Part shown: in pieces, positions 5,240 through 11,582 of the stretch | How the letters are laid out: every line of letters starts with the position of its first letter | Position numbering within the stretch: the stretch's first letter is position 1 | IMG/VR virus record: IMGVR_UViG_3300023082_000037 | Span: 1 to 23,541 of that record | DNA: 23,541 bases | Origin: a virus | Reading direction: 5' to 3' (one strand) | Position numbers and translations under genes: made by a program | Notes under the pieces: model-generated | What the model was told of the DNA's origin: nothing | The model's input: only the letters and a program-made list of their open reading frames with translations | Database searches by the model: none

Positions 5240-5532
5240 GCAAACTCACGAATGCGGCGCGTGATCGCGAATGCCAGGTTCGGTATCCGGGCTGCTCCAG
5301 CGAATCATCCAGCACAGTGCTGGCTCACTACCGTCTGGCGGGCACCTGCGGCATGGGTATCAAACCCAACGACCTGCAAGCTGCTTGGGCGTGCGCCTAC
5401 TGCCACGACATTGCAGACGGTCGCCTGCGAGCACCGGCCATGCTGAGCCGTGATGAAGTCCGCCTGTACCACGCGGAGGGCGTCATGCGTACGCAGGACA
5501 TCCTGATTCGTGAAGGGGCGGTGGCGCCGTGA
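5236..5532 (+). CDS. YbcO-like nuclease (DUF1364)
   Basis: This 98-aa protein matches the YbcO/DUF1364 pattern: RDRECQVRYPGCSSESSSTVLAHYR at the N-terminus, CGMGIKPNDL in the middle, then ACAYCHDIADGR. The Cys-x-x-Cys-His and the LAHYR histidine are the metal and HNH-like catalytic candidates. YbcO of E. coli Rac/DLP12-type prophages belongs to the nin region and is regarded as a nuclease. Here it overlaps the VRR-NUC gene by 4 bases, placing two nucleases together in the recombination part of the early operon. The substrate is unknown. Confidence 0.8.
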   Translation: MSKLTNAARDRECQVRYPGCSSESSSTVLAHYRLAGTCGMGIKPNDLQAAWACAYCHDIADGRLRAPAMLSRDEVRLYHAEGVMRTQDILIREGAVAP

Positions 5533-5957
5533 CAGTCGCCTTGTCGATGTTCAAGCCGAAGCGCACCCGGGCGAAAGCCGTCGACCGCGAAGGTCTGGAG
5601 CAGGCCGCGCTAATGAAAGAAATCAGCATGCGTTATCCGTCGGCCGCCAAGCTGATGTTTCACGTCCCGAACGGTGGGCACCGGCACAAGCTGGTGGCTA
5701 TGAAGCTGAAAGAGCAGGGCGTGAAGGCTGGCGTTCCTGACCTGGTGCTGCCGATGGCGCGCGGCGGGTACTTTGGGCTGTACATCGAGTTCAAGGCCAA
5801 ACCACCATTCGATGCTGCTGTGTCGGCGAGCCAGGATGCCTATCTGCACGGGCTCAACGAACAGGGTTACTTGGCGATCGTATGCCGTGGTCACGTTGAC
5901 GCGCTCGAAGCGCTGCGTGCCTACCTGCTTCAACCGCAGACGAGGGCCGCAGCATGA
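5529..5957 (+). CDS. VRR-NUC domain nuclease
   Basis: This 142-aa protein uses a GTG start inside a 4-base overlap with the YbcO-like gene. Residues of about 40-125 show the VRR-NUC order: FHVPNGGHRHKLVAMKLKEQGVKAGVPDLVLPMARGG, then LYIEFKAK, then Q..Y...LNEQGYLAIVCRG. The PD...E.K residues (Pro-Asp in GVPDL; Glu and Lys in IEFKAK) form the PD-(D/E)XK nuclease core. Stand-alone phage VRR-NUC proteins can resolve Holliday junctions, so this could fill the place of lambda nin-region enzymes. It overlaps the recombinase gene by 4 bases. Confidence 0.85.
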   Translation: MTVALSMFKPKRTRAKAVDREGLEQAALMKEISMRYPSAAKLMFHVPNGGHRHKLVAMKLKEQGVKAGVPDLVLPMARGGYFGLYIEFKAKPPFDAAVSASQDAYLHGLNEQGYLAIVCRGHVDALEALRAYLLQPQTRAAA

Positions 5958-7234
5958 GCACTGCCGCCCTGAAAATTACCGACGCAGAAATCAAGCGGCA
6001 GGCCGCCGGCGACGTTCGGGATCTGCGTGACGTTGAGAATCGTGGCCTCTATCTGCGTTTCACTCGGGACCGTGCGCGGGCGTCGTGGTATCTGGTGGCC
6101 AAGGGCAAATGGAATCTTGTCGGCAGCTTCCCCGATCTGAGCGCCAAGCAGGTGGTAGCAGCGCTTCCGGCTATCCGTCTGCGCCTGGCTGCTGGCGCAA
6201 ACTCGACGCTATCCAAGTGGGCAACCACTGGTGAGCTGCTGGACTGGTTCGCTGAGCGGTATGCACGCGACCGCAACCTGTCGAAAAAGCGCAAGGACAC
6301 CAGTGCGTCAATGCTCAGATGCCACCTCGTACCATGCCTGGGTGAAACGCCTCTGGCGAACATCGACAATGCCACGCTGGACAGTCAGCTGATTTGGCCG
6401 ATGCAGCAAACCGTTGAAATCGATTACGTTCGATCCGCATTCCAGCTGCTGGCGCTGGCCTTCCGGCAAGCATTTAAGCTTCGTTTGATCTCGGCCAACC
6501 CGATGAGGGACATGAAGTTCAAGGACTTCTCTACAGCCAAGGTCGGCATCAAGGCGTCCCGGCTTCGCGGCGCTCAATTGCAGGACCTGCTTCACCATCT
6601 GGCTGGCGTCATCGAGTCCAATCCGCAGGACGGCATGTTGGCCGTGATGATGCTTTGCCATGGCACACGCATCGGCGAAACCCGGCAGGCCCGCTGGTCC
6701 CACATCAGCCTGGCTGAGCGCGAGTGGTTCATTCCCAGCGAGAACACCAAGACCGGCGTTGAGCATCATCTTCCACTGACAGATCAGGTGCGGCAGTTGC
6801 TGATCTGGTACCGCGACAAACGGCAGGCCGCCGGCTATGACGGGCAGTTCCTGTTCCCCGGGCGCGGCGGTGAAGGTCTCAGTGAGGGACGGGCCAGTGC
6901 GGTATTTGCTCGGGTTGGGAAGGGCGAGTGGACCAGCCATGACCTGCGCAAACTTGCTCGCACCTGCTGGGCAGATATCGGGATCGATCACCTGATTGGT
7001 GAGCTGCTGATCAACCATGCCATGGGCCACAACGTGAAGGTTTACGTCCAGTCGGGAGTCATGGCCCGCAAGCGTGATGCCCTGATGAAGTGGAACGCCC
7101 ATCTAGACCGGAAGGGCTTTGCCCTCATTCACGCATTGACCGGCTTTAGATTCGAAGATTCTGATAACCAGCTACAGCCCACGGATGACGTGGCCTCTGG
7201 CGCAGTTGCCAACACCACCATAGGCGAGGTTTAA
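5954..7234 (+). CDS. Tyrosine recombinase/integrase (P4-like)
   Basis: This 426-aa protein has an N-terminal arm-like domain (about 20-82; GLYLRFTRDRARASWYLV), a core-binding domain (about 86-185) and a catalytic domain (about 200-385). The residues I can place are Arg239 in HGTRIGE, Lys266 in TKTG, His329 and Arg332 in SHDLR, His355 in NHAMGH, and Tyr364 in VYVQSG. All are present, so it looks active. It could be the phage integrase or a resolvase-like enzyme for replication products. Its position inside the early right operon, after two nucleases and 4-base-coupled to one, is unusual for a lambda-like phage. No attP-like repeat was found next to it. Confidence 0.85.
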   Translation: MSTAALKITDAEIKRQAAGDVRDLRDVENRGLYLRFTRDRARASWYLVAKGKWNLVGSFPDLSAKQVVAALPAIRLRLAAGANSTLSKWATTGELLDWFAERYARDRNLSKKRKDTSASMLRCHLVPCLGETPLANIDNATLDSQLIWPMQQTVEIDYVRSAFQLLALAFRQAFKLRLISANPMRDMKFKDFSTAKVGIKASRLRGAQLQDLLHHLAGVIESNPQDGMLAVMMLCHGTRIGETRQARWSHISLAEREWFIPSENTKTGVEHHLPLTDQVRQLLIWYRDKRQAAGYDGQFLFPGRGGEGLSEGRASAVFARVGKGEWTSHDLRKLARTCWADIGIDHLIGELLINHAMGHNVKVYVQSGVMARKRDALMKWNAHLDRKGFALIHALTGFRFEDSDNQLQPTDDVASGAVANTTIGEV

Positions 7235-7236
7235 AA

Positions 7237-7629
7237 ATGACCCAAATCCGCATTCATTACCTCGTCGACCGCAAATCGTTTGCCCTCCGCACCCGGTGTC
7301 ATGTGCCCCGCGTCGGTGATGAGATCCTTTTCCCTGACTGCCACTATCGTGTTGAGTCGGTCCTCTGGATGGAAGATGACGGCGCTCCCTCGGTTCATAT
7401 CGACCTTAAAAAGGCGAGGCGCCCGATGAGTATTTGGATCGACAGAAAATCCCGGCTTGGCATTGATCCGGCCGATGTTCTGGATGCTGAGGAGGCGGAG
7501 CGTGGCGGTGCTCGCTTGCTCGTTCTGGCGATGCGCAACGGCGACACGTATGTGGTCGAGCATTTTCCCGACGGCCACAGCTGGCCCGACATCGACAAAA
7601 TTCAAGGCCTCGTAAGGTCTGCTCAATGA
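7237..7629 (+). CDS. Hypothetical protein of the early operon
   Basis: This 130-aa protein is not one that I recognise. It is soluble, with a beta-rich N-terminal half (IRIHYLVDRKSFALRTRCHVPRVGDEILF) and a second copy of a similar DRKS motif at about 69-72. It has GAGG 8 bases before the ATG and begins 2 bases after the recombinase stop. It ends in a 4-base overlap with the zinc-ribbon gene. The two halves could be small beta domains, but that is only a reading of the sequence. Confidence 0.7.
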   Translation: MTQIRIHYLVDRKSFALRTRCHVPRVGDEILFPDCHYRVESVLWMEDDGAPSVHIDLKKARRPMSIWIDRKSRLGIDPADVLDAEEAERGGARLLVLAMRNGDTYVVEHFPDGHSWPDIDKIQGLVRSAQ

Positions 7630-7937
7630 AGAAGAGTCACGGTCCCGCCTTCCGCAAGGTGATGAAGCCGCTCCGGGAATGCCTCGACTGTCGTGGCAAG
7701 GGCTTCAGCGTGGGCATCAGCTATGACCTGGACTGCTTCGCATGCAACGCCTCGGGCTGGGTCTGCGCCGAAACGGGTGACGCGCTGCCGCTGGCTGACC
7801 TGGTGCTGCAACTGAATATGAAACTGCGCGCCATGGCTCGCGACTTGGCCTCGGCCGGTCAAGCGTCAGGCGCCCAGGCGCAGTACGAAGGGAACAACCG
7901 CCGCGGTGCCGGCGGATCGCACCACACCGGCGACTGA
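7626..7937 (+). CDS. Small zinc-ribbon protein (DnaJ-type CxxC)
   Basis: This 103-aa protein has two CxxC pairs, Cys19-x-x-Cys22 in CLDCRGKG and Cys37-x-x-Cys40 in CFACNASGW. This is like one zinc module of DnaJ (CxxCxGxG). The C-terminal 40 residues are low in order and rich in G, A, S and Q. Small zinc-finger proteins of this kind are common in the nin-like region of Pseudomonas phages, with no known role. It overlaps the upstream gene by 4 bases and is followed by a 32-base gap. Confidence 0.7.
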   Translation: MKKSHGPAFRKVMKPLRECLDCRGKGFSVGISYDLDCFACNASGWVCAETGDALPLADLVLQLNMKLRAMARDLASAGQASGAQAQYEGNNRRGAGGSHHTGD

Positions 7938-7969
7938 CCGGAAACAGAATTTGGATCGGGGATATCTGC

Positions 7970-8551
7970 ATGAACATCAATTCAGCTCGTCAAGCTTGGC
8001 ATGACTGCACCTACAACCCGGCACCTGGCCAGACCTCCGACGTTGTCCAGTTGGGTGTCGTGGTTCAGGCAACTGAGCGCGGGCCTACAGCCAATCACGC
8101 AATGCACAGTGCGCTGGCTGGGCATATCCAGTCGGCAATCTCCCGCCTGCACCCGCAGGTTCGTCTGTTCGGCGAGTACATGTACGCAGCCAACCGCGAT
8201 GAAGCAATCCGGGAGGCCGCAGAGGAGCTGATCTTTGGCATGGTCGTGTCCAAGTCCAAGCGCATGACCGCAGCGAAACGCGAAAAGCTGGAATTCGTCG
8301 TCATGGGTGTGATGCGCCGGTACCGGTACATGCACCAGGGCGGTCAGTCGGCCAATGACGATCCATTGATCAAGCCGGAATCATTCCGCTCATGGTTGCT
8401 GGCCGAGTACGGCGTGCGCCTCGAATCATTCAACTGGGACCGTGATTGGGAGTGCATGGTGCGCCTGACCTTTGACTGCTGTGAGGACTTGGATCGCATG
8501 GCTTTGAGCCCGGTCGGGGCGGTGATTTATCAGATGAAGGAAGCCGCTTGA
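7970..8551 (+). CDS. Conserved phage protein at the lambda Q position
   Basis: This 193-aa protein begins MNINSARQAWHDCTYNPAPG and has a helical, basic middle (SKSKRMTAAKREKLEFVVMGVMRRYRYMHQ) and an acidic C-terminus. It has a weak GGGG ribosome site 8 bases upstream. It is the last gene before a promoter-like element and strong terminator (8548-8645) that precede the lysis genes, exactly where lambda keeps the late antiterminator Q. I see no clear Q-family motif or zinc finger (it has four scattered cysteines), so a late-regulator role is inference from position. It resembles a family I have only seen as hypothetical in Pseudomonas phages. Confidence 0.7.
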   Translation: MNINSARQAWHDCTYNPAPGQTSDVVQLGVVVQATERGPTANHAMHSALAGHIQSAISRLHPQVRLFGEYMYAANRDEAIREAAEELIFGMVVSKSKRMTAAKREKLEFVVMGVMRRYRYMHQGGQSANDDPLIKPESFRSWLLAEYGVRLESFNWDRDWECMVRLTFDCCEDLDRMALSPVGAVIYQMKEAA

Positions 8552-8576
8552 CTTCCCGTGCGGCTGGAGGCATCAT
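8548..8576 (+). promoter_or_regulatory. Candidate late promoter (pR'-like)
   Basis: TTGACT (8548-8553), 17 bases, then CATCAT (8571-8576) gives a reasonable sigma-70 promoter whose transcript would begin near 8583. The -35 overlaps the end of the upstream gene. The transcript would meet the terminator at 8619-8645 after about 60 bases, the same design as lambda pR'-6S RNA-tR'. No experimental signal is visible; this is based on spacing and context. Confidence 0.4.
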
Positions 8577-8618
8577 TTTGCCACATTGAGTATTTTGCCT
8601 ACGGCAACTTGCTCCAAG

Positions 8619-8645
8619 AAACCCGGCCATTGCGCCGGGTTTTTG
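8619..8645 (+). terminator. Strong intrinsic terminator before the lysis region
   Basis: AAACCCGGC and GCCGGGTTT form a perfect 9-bp stem around a 6-base loop, and the tail is a T-run (8640-8644). It stops transcription from the early operon and from the candidate late promoter. Late genes would be reached only by antitermination or by another promoter in 8646-8758, where I see none. The rest of that gap holds no other recognised element. Confidence 0.8.
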
Positions 8646-8758
8646 CGTTTTCGGCTCCGCCACACCCATTGCTCCGAGCTGGGAGTGCTGCCGGAGCTGA
8701 TTCAAATCCGCAGGCGAAAGACTGATAGGCCCTCCTGCTCACAACCCGAGGAAATATC

Positions 8759-9016
8759 ATGACTCCTGTAATGCGCTGCAAAATGATCTGTCACGAAATT
8801 ACACATATCCGCCATGTCAATCAGGATCGAGTAGATCCGCTTTGTGACGTTCGGTTTGGCGCGGTGTGTGCTCTGCCAGGTGATCCGCCGACCGAGAACG
8901 CAGTATTCGGAAAATTCACGCCGATGGCCTCGTATACGGCCAAGATCGTGAAGTCAGTCGCCGACAAGCTCGAGCCGGGCAAGGCGTACTACATCGACTT
9001 CACCTTGGCGGAATAG
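8759..9016 (+). CDS. Conserved small phage protein, unknown function
   Basis: This 85-aa protein has GAGG 7 bases before the ATG, an excellent start signal. Its second half (ENAVFGKFTPMASYTAKIVKSVADKLEPGKAYYIDFTLAE) matches a pattern found in many small proteins of Pseudomonas and enterobacterial phages, in which a phrase like ATPSG...I.NP.....F..GK.YYVDFT closes the protein. It is likely a compact beta-barrel-like domain; no function is known. It is the first gene after the strong terminator, transcribed alone to the next terminator at 9058-9081. Confidence 0.7.
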   Translation: MTPVMRCKMICHEITHIRHVNQDRVDPLCDVRFGAVCALPGDPPTENAVFGKFTPMASYTAKIVKSVADKLEPGKAYYIDFTLAE

Positions 9017-9057
9017 CCGCAATCATTTCTTGATTCATCAGCCCTCCAGGCTCCTTT

Positions 9058-9081
9058 GGCCGCTTTGCTGCGGCCTTTTTA
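9058..9081 (+). terminator. Intrinsic terminator in the lysis region
   Basis: GGCCGC and GCGGCC pair around TTTGCT, followed by TTTTTA. The stem-loop and T-run make a good rho-independent terminator between the small protein at 8759 and the membrane protein at 9132. Readthrough or antitermination would be needed for a single late transcript. Confidence 0.75.
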
Positions 9082-9131
9082 TTCCGTCTTGGCTGAGCAT
9101 TCGGCCTTTTTTCTTCCAGTGGATAGCCCCT

Positions 9132-9440
9132 ATGACAGATGTCTCCCGTATTGCCGACGGAACGATGTTCAAAATCGTCGTGCCCGTTCTGCAAACGATC
9201 CTGTCTGCCGGGGCGATTGGCGCTTTCGTGTATGTGGTCGGCTCGCTTAGTGCGCTGCAAAGCCAGCTTGGCGTGTATCAGACCAGCTCAGCCCTTATGG
9301 CTCAACGTGTTGATTCGCTTGAGCGCTCCAGGGAGTCGAGCGACAAGTTCATCGACACCTTGCGCAGTTCGGATCAGCGCCAAGACTTCCGGCTCGATTC
9401 GTTCACGGACGTGCTGAAGAATTTAGGACGGCCCAAGTGA
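9132..9440 (+). CDS. Single-TM coiled-coil protein of the lysis cassette (possible i-spanin)
   Basis: This 102-aa protein has one transmembrane segment at about 12-39 (MFKIVVPVLQTILSAGAIGAFVYVVGSL), followed by a helical stretch with heptad-like hydrophobic spacing (about 40-95). An N-terminal membrane anchor with a periplasmic coiled coil is the plan of an inner-membrane spanin. It ends in a 4-base GTGA overlap with a lipoprotein gene, the usual partner arrangement. The ATG at 9132 is used although its ribosome site (GGAT) is weak; an in-frame start at 9030 would read through the terminator hairpin. It could also be a holin-associated protein. Confidence 0.6.
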   Translation: MTDVSRIADGTMFKIVVPVLQTILSAGAIGAFVYVVGSLSALQSQLGVYQTSSALMAQRVDSLERSRESSDKFIDTLRSSDQRQDFRLDSFTDVLKNLGRPK

Positions 9441-9676
9441 AGCGCCTGCTGATCGTTCTGCTGCTCGCCGGGTGCGCGCAACAGGAGATACCGGTAGAGC
9501 CAGCGTCGGCAGTTCCCGCCCTGGTGGAACAACCAGCCAAACTCACATGTGAGCCTTTCACCACGAACACGCCGCAGCTCAAGCGCATGACGAAAAGCCG
9601 TGATGAGTGGAAGCGCTACGCCGAAAGCCTCGAAAAACTGCTACCTGCGGACAAGACACATGGCACTCATCCCTGA
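9437..9676 (+). CDS. Rz1-like lipoprotein (putative o-spanin)
   Basis: This 79-aa protein starts at a GTG overlapping the upstream stop. It has a lipoprotein signal peptide, MKRLLIVLLLAGC, with lipobox Leu10-Ala11-Gly12-Cys13. A proline-rich stretch follows (PVEPASAVPALVEQPAK), then a short helical end (RMTKSRDEWKRYAESLEKLL). Small proline-rich lipoproteins next to a TM coiled-coil gene are typical outer-membrane spanins, which fuse the membranes in the last step of lysis. The mature protein would be 67 residues. The spanin role is inference; the lipobox is plain to see. Confidence 0.65.
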   Translation: MKRLLIVLLLAGCAQQEIPVEPASAVPALVEQPAKLTCEPFTTNTPQLKRMTKSRDEWKRYAESLEKLLPADKTHGTHP

Positions 9677-9872
9677 ATGGCGAAAGGCCTGGCGCCTCAC
9701 AAGTGTTCAACTGGCCGCACTCGGCGCCGCGCTCAATGCTGTGGCGGTGGGTTGGTCATTGTTTCAGGGTGCGGTTGATCCTCTGGTGTTCGCCAGTGTG
9801 AACATGATCTTGAGTGTCGCCGTAGCGGTTTCCCGGGTGGTGAAGCAGCCAGATCTTCAGAAGCCGGAATAA
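9660..9872 (+). CDS. Holin (DUF7940-like, two TM)
   Basis: This 70-aa protein begins MALIPEWRKAWRLTSVQLAALGAALNAVAVGW. It has two hydrophobic segments, about 13-33 and 42-62, and a short polar tail. The opening W-x-x-AWR-x-x-SVQL and a closing SRVVKQ match small holins I know from Pseudomonas phages (DUF7940). It overlaps the lipoprotein gene by 17 bases. The ATG at 9660 is preferred over an upstream in-frame ATG because the N-terminal motif begins there. Holins form the inner-membrane hole that times lysis. No endolysin gene adjoins it. Confidence 0.75.
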   Translation: MALIPEWRKAWRLTSVQLAALGAALNAVAVGWSLFQGAVDPLVFASVNMILSVAVAVSRVVKQPDLQKPE

Positions 9873-9921
9873 ACCGCGCCGCGATTTCAGATGCGCCGTT
9901 TCGTGGCGCGAGGTGATACCC

Positions 9922-10170
9922 ATGGCTATTGAAGTCCATCCGGTTCAGACGAGTTGCAAGGGTAAGGCGCGCGCCCCGAAGACGGTGACCATGCGCGCCT
10001 ACGAGGTCTACTGTCATATGTACGGCAGCCAGGAAGCGATGGTGACGGGCGGGTGCCGCGGTGGGTTCGGTTCGGGGGAGCTGATTGCCTTCCTCTACGC
10101 CTATTCATTCCCGAAGGCTGAGTGGTCTGCACGGGTTCAAGAGGCCTTCCGGGGCATGGAGAACATGTGA
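9922..10170 (+). CDS. Small phage protein, unknown function
   Basis: This 82-aa protein begins MAIEVHPVQTSCKGKARAPK and contains a GGCRGGFGSGELIAFLYAYSFPKAEW segment. GAGG lies 8 bases before the ATG at 9922, making it better than the GTG at 9913. It has three Cys residues but no paired metal motif. It ends in a 4-base overlap with the next small gene. A short hairpin GCGCC...GGCGC (about 9891-9910) lies just before the ribosome site. No function is apparent. Confidence 0.6.
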   Translation: MAIEVHPVQTSCKGKARAPKTVTMRAYEVYCHMYGSQEAMVTGGCRGGFGSGELIAFLYAYSFPKAEWSARVQEAFRGMENM

Positions 10171-10298
10171 CCAAGAAGTCCTGGCACGTCACCACCCCAG
10201 GCTATCCACCATTCCCGATGATCATGCCAGCTGATCACGATCATGCTGGCGCACTGGCATTCGCCAAGGGCATCTGGCCTGCCTGCCACGTAGGGTGA
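10167..10298 (+). CDS. 43-aa small phage protein
   Basis: A GTG at 10167 overlaps the upstream stop as GTGA and opens a 43-codon frame (TKKSWHVTTPGYPPFPM, then ADHDHAGALAFAKGIWP). It ends at a TGA 8 bases before the next gene. The K-x-W-H-V-x-T-P-G-Y-P-P-F-P-M start and DHA-x-ALAFA-x-x-IWP end resemble very short proteins I have seen in Pseudomonas phage late regions. Coupled spacing on both sides and the lack of any other use for these bases support it as a real gene. The function is unknown. Confidence 0.55.
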   Translation: MTKKSWHVTTPGYPPFPMIMPADHDHAGALAFAKGIWPACHVG

Positions 10299-10305
10299 GA
10301 ATTCA

Positions 10306-10539
10306 ATGCTCGGCTACATGACCGCAAAACAAGCGAAGGCCTTTGGCTTCACGCATCACGGTAAGTACTTCGGCATCCCGGTATGGATCGGTGACCCTGA
10401 CGGCGAAACGATGGTCGCGACTAAGTGGGCTCCCCTGGAGTACGCAATGTCTGTGACTCATTACATTGAGGGTGCGATTCATAGTCTGCGTGGAACAGAG
10501 CCAAGCTTCATGTTCGTACTCGGGCCCGAGATTTCCTGA
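10306..10539 (+). CDS. Hypothetical small protein
   Basis: This 77-aa protein begins MLGYMTAKQAKAFGFTHHGKYFGIPVWIGDPDG. GGTGAG about 8 bases upstream is an acceptable ribosome site. The sequence is soluble, with a central beta-like stretch and no motif I can name. It runs in the same direction as its neighbours, 7 bases after the 43-aa gene and 16 before the next start. No function can be given. Confidence 0.6.
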   Translation: MLGYMTAKQAKAFGFTHHGKYFGIPVWIGDPDGETMVATKWAPLEYAMSVTHYIEGAIHSLRGTEPSFMFVLGPEIS

Positions 10540-10555
10540 CCGAGGGCCTGCGGGG

Positions 10556-11293
10556 ATGCTCAACATCAAAGGCAACGGCTTCGCTGACTTCCTTTCCGAT
10601 CTCACAGCCCTTGAGCGGGACCAGATTCCATACGCAACTCAGGAAGCTCTCAACGCTACGGCAGCGCTGGTCAAGTCGCGGCTTGAGGACGAGATCAGGT
10701 CAGTCTTCGACAGGCCCACGCCTTACACAGTGAACAGCCTGCGTATCCTTTATGCCTCGAAGAAGAAAGGCATATTCGAAGCGCGCGTCTGGATGAAGGA
10801 CGAGGCAGACGGCGCCGCGCCCGCATCGCGCTGGCTCACCCCTGAGGTATACGGCGGGCCGCGGCCTGATAAGCGTACCGAGTCGCTATTGAAGGCTCGC
10901 GGCATCCTGCCTGAGGGCAAGTTCGTCGTGCCAGGCAAGGGCGTGAAGCTCGATAGCTACGGCAACATCGGCCGCGGTCAGCTACAACGCATTCTGTCCG
11001 GCTTGGGCGCTCAGTTTGATCGCGCATCAAACAGCACCGACAGCAAGCGAAGCCTGAAGAAAGGCAACCGAACACGATACTTCTTGATGAGGCGCGGCAC
11101 TGAATCCATTGGCATTGCCGAACGGACGGGCAAGCAGCGGGATGCGGTTCAGCTCGTCATCGCATTCGTTGGTAAGCCTGGCTATGGCAAGACGCTGGAC
11201 TTCTTCGGCGTTGGTGAGCGCGAGGCAGAATCGCAGTTGCCCGCTCAGTTCGAGAAAGCATTTGAGCGGGCGCTGGCCACTCGGCGGCGCTGA
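10556..11293 (+). CDS. Conserved phage protein, possibly virion/tail-completion related
   Basis: This 245-aa basic protein begins MLNIKGNGFADFLSDLTALERDQIPYATQEALNATA. It has a conserved-looking middle (FDRPTPYTVNSL, SRWLTPEVYGGPRPDKRTE, FVVPGKGVKLDSYGNIGRGQLQRILSGLG) and ends with a helical RR tail. The opening and the helical ending are loosely like lambda gpZ, which also starts with a helix over a set of ALN residues, but similarity is weak. I have seen this type annotated as hypothetical in Pseudomonas prophages. Its location ahead of the packaging site, away from the tail genes, is odd. The ATG at 10556 is chosen over upstream starts because the conserved-looking sequence begins there. 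Confidence 0.6.
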   Translation: MLNIKGNGFADFLSDLTALERDQIPYATQEALNATAALVKSRLEDEIRSVFDRPTPYTVNSLRILYASKKKGIFEARVWMKDEADGAAPASRWLTPEVYGGPRPDKRTESLLKARGILPEGKFVVPGKGVKLDSYGNIGRGQLQRILSGLGAQFDRASNSTDSKRSLKKGNRTRYFLMRRGTESIGIAERTGKQRDAVQLVIAFVGKPGYGKTLDFFGVGEREAESQLPAQFEKAFERALATRRR

Positions 11294-11360
11294 TCAGCCG
11301 AAAGGGCTATGCACTGTTTTGGTGCGCTCGATCCGAGCATTCAGGCCGTCAGAAAAGAAA

Positions 11361-11404
11361 GGGTCCTTCCGGGGGCCCCCTGGGGGTGAGGGTAATTCGA
11401 GCCC
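11361..11404. other. Candidate cosN cleavage site
   Basis: GGGTCCTTCC (11361-11370) is followed by the perfect palindrome GGGGGCCCCC (11371-11380) and then TGGGGGTGAGGG. It lies about 180 bases upstream of the terminase genes, in a 289-base stretch (11294-11582) with no gene. The lambda right end, as I recall it, has GGGTCCTTTCC near the cos nick, and the terminase here is of the lambda GpA type that cuts at cos. The exact nick positions cannot be read from sequence alone. Confidence 0.45.
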
Positions 11405-11439
11405 CGCCTTTGAACTATGTATGACTTTTTTTCAGGGGG

Positions 11440-11541
11440 GTTGGTTGTTGTATTGTCGTCGGCCTGAAAGGCCCGGAATAGAGCCGTTTCTGCGATTTAA
11501 TACACCAACCTGACCCCCGAATACACCAACTAAACACCAAC
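11440..11541. repeat. Repeated ACACCAAC motif, candidate cosB (small-terminase sites)
   Basis: AATACACCAAC occurs at 11499-11509 and 11520-11530 (21-base spacing). A third copy, AAACACCAAC, is at 11532-11541. A related inverted copy, GTTGGTTGTTGTATT, lies at 11440-11454. They stand between the candidate cosN and the small terminase start, where lambda has the gpNu1-binding R sites of cosB. Nothing else in this non-coding stretch is recognised, apart from a run of T near 11424-11432. Confidence 0.45.
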
Positions 11542-11582
11542 CGGCTCGCGGCAGCTCCCAGCCTCGTCAATGGAGGAGGCAA

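Noticed and set aside
11109-11513. Rightward 134-codon frame running into the gap before terminase
   Set aside because: It is a shifted frame of the 10556 gene that then crosses the candidate cos sequence. It has no ribosome site.
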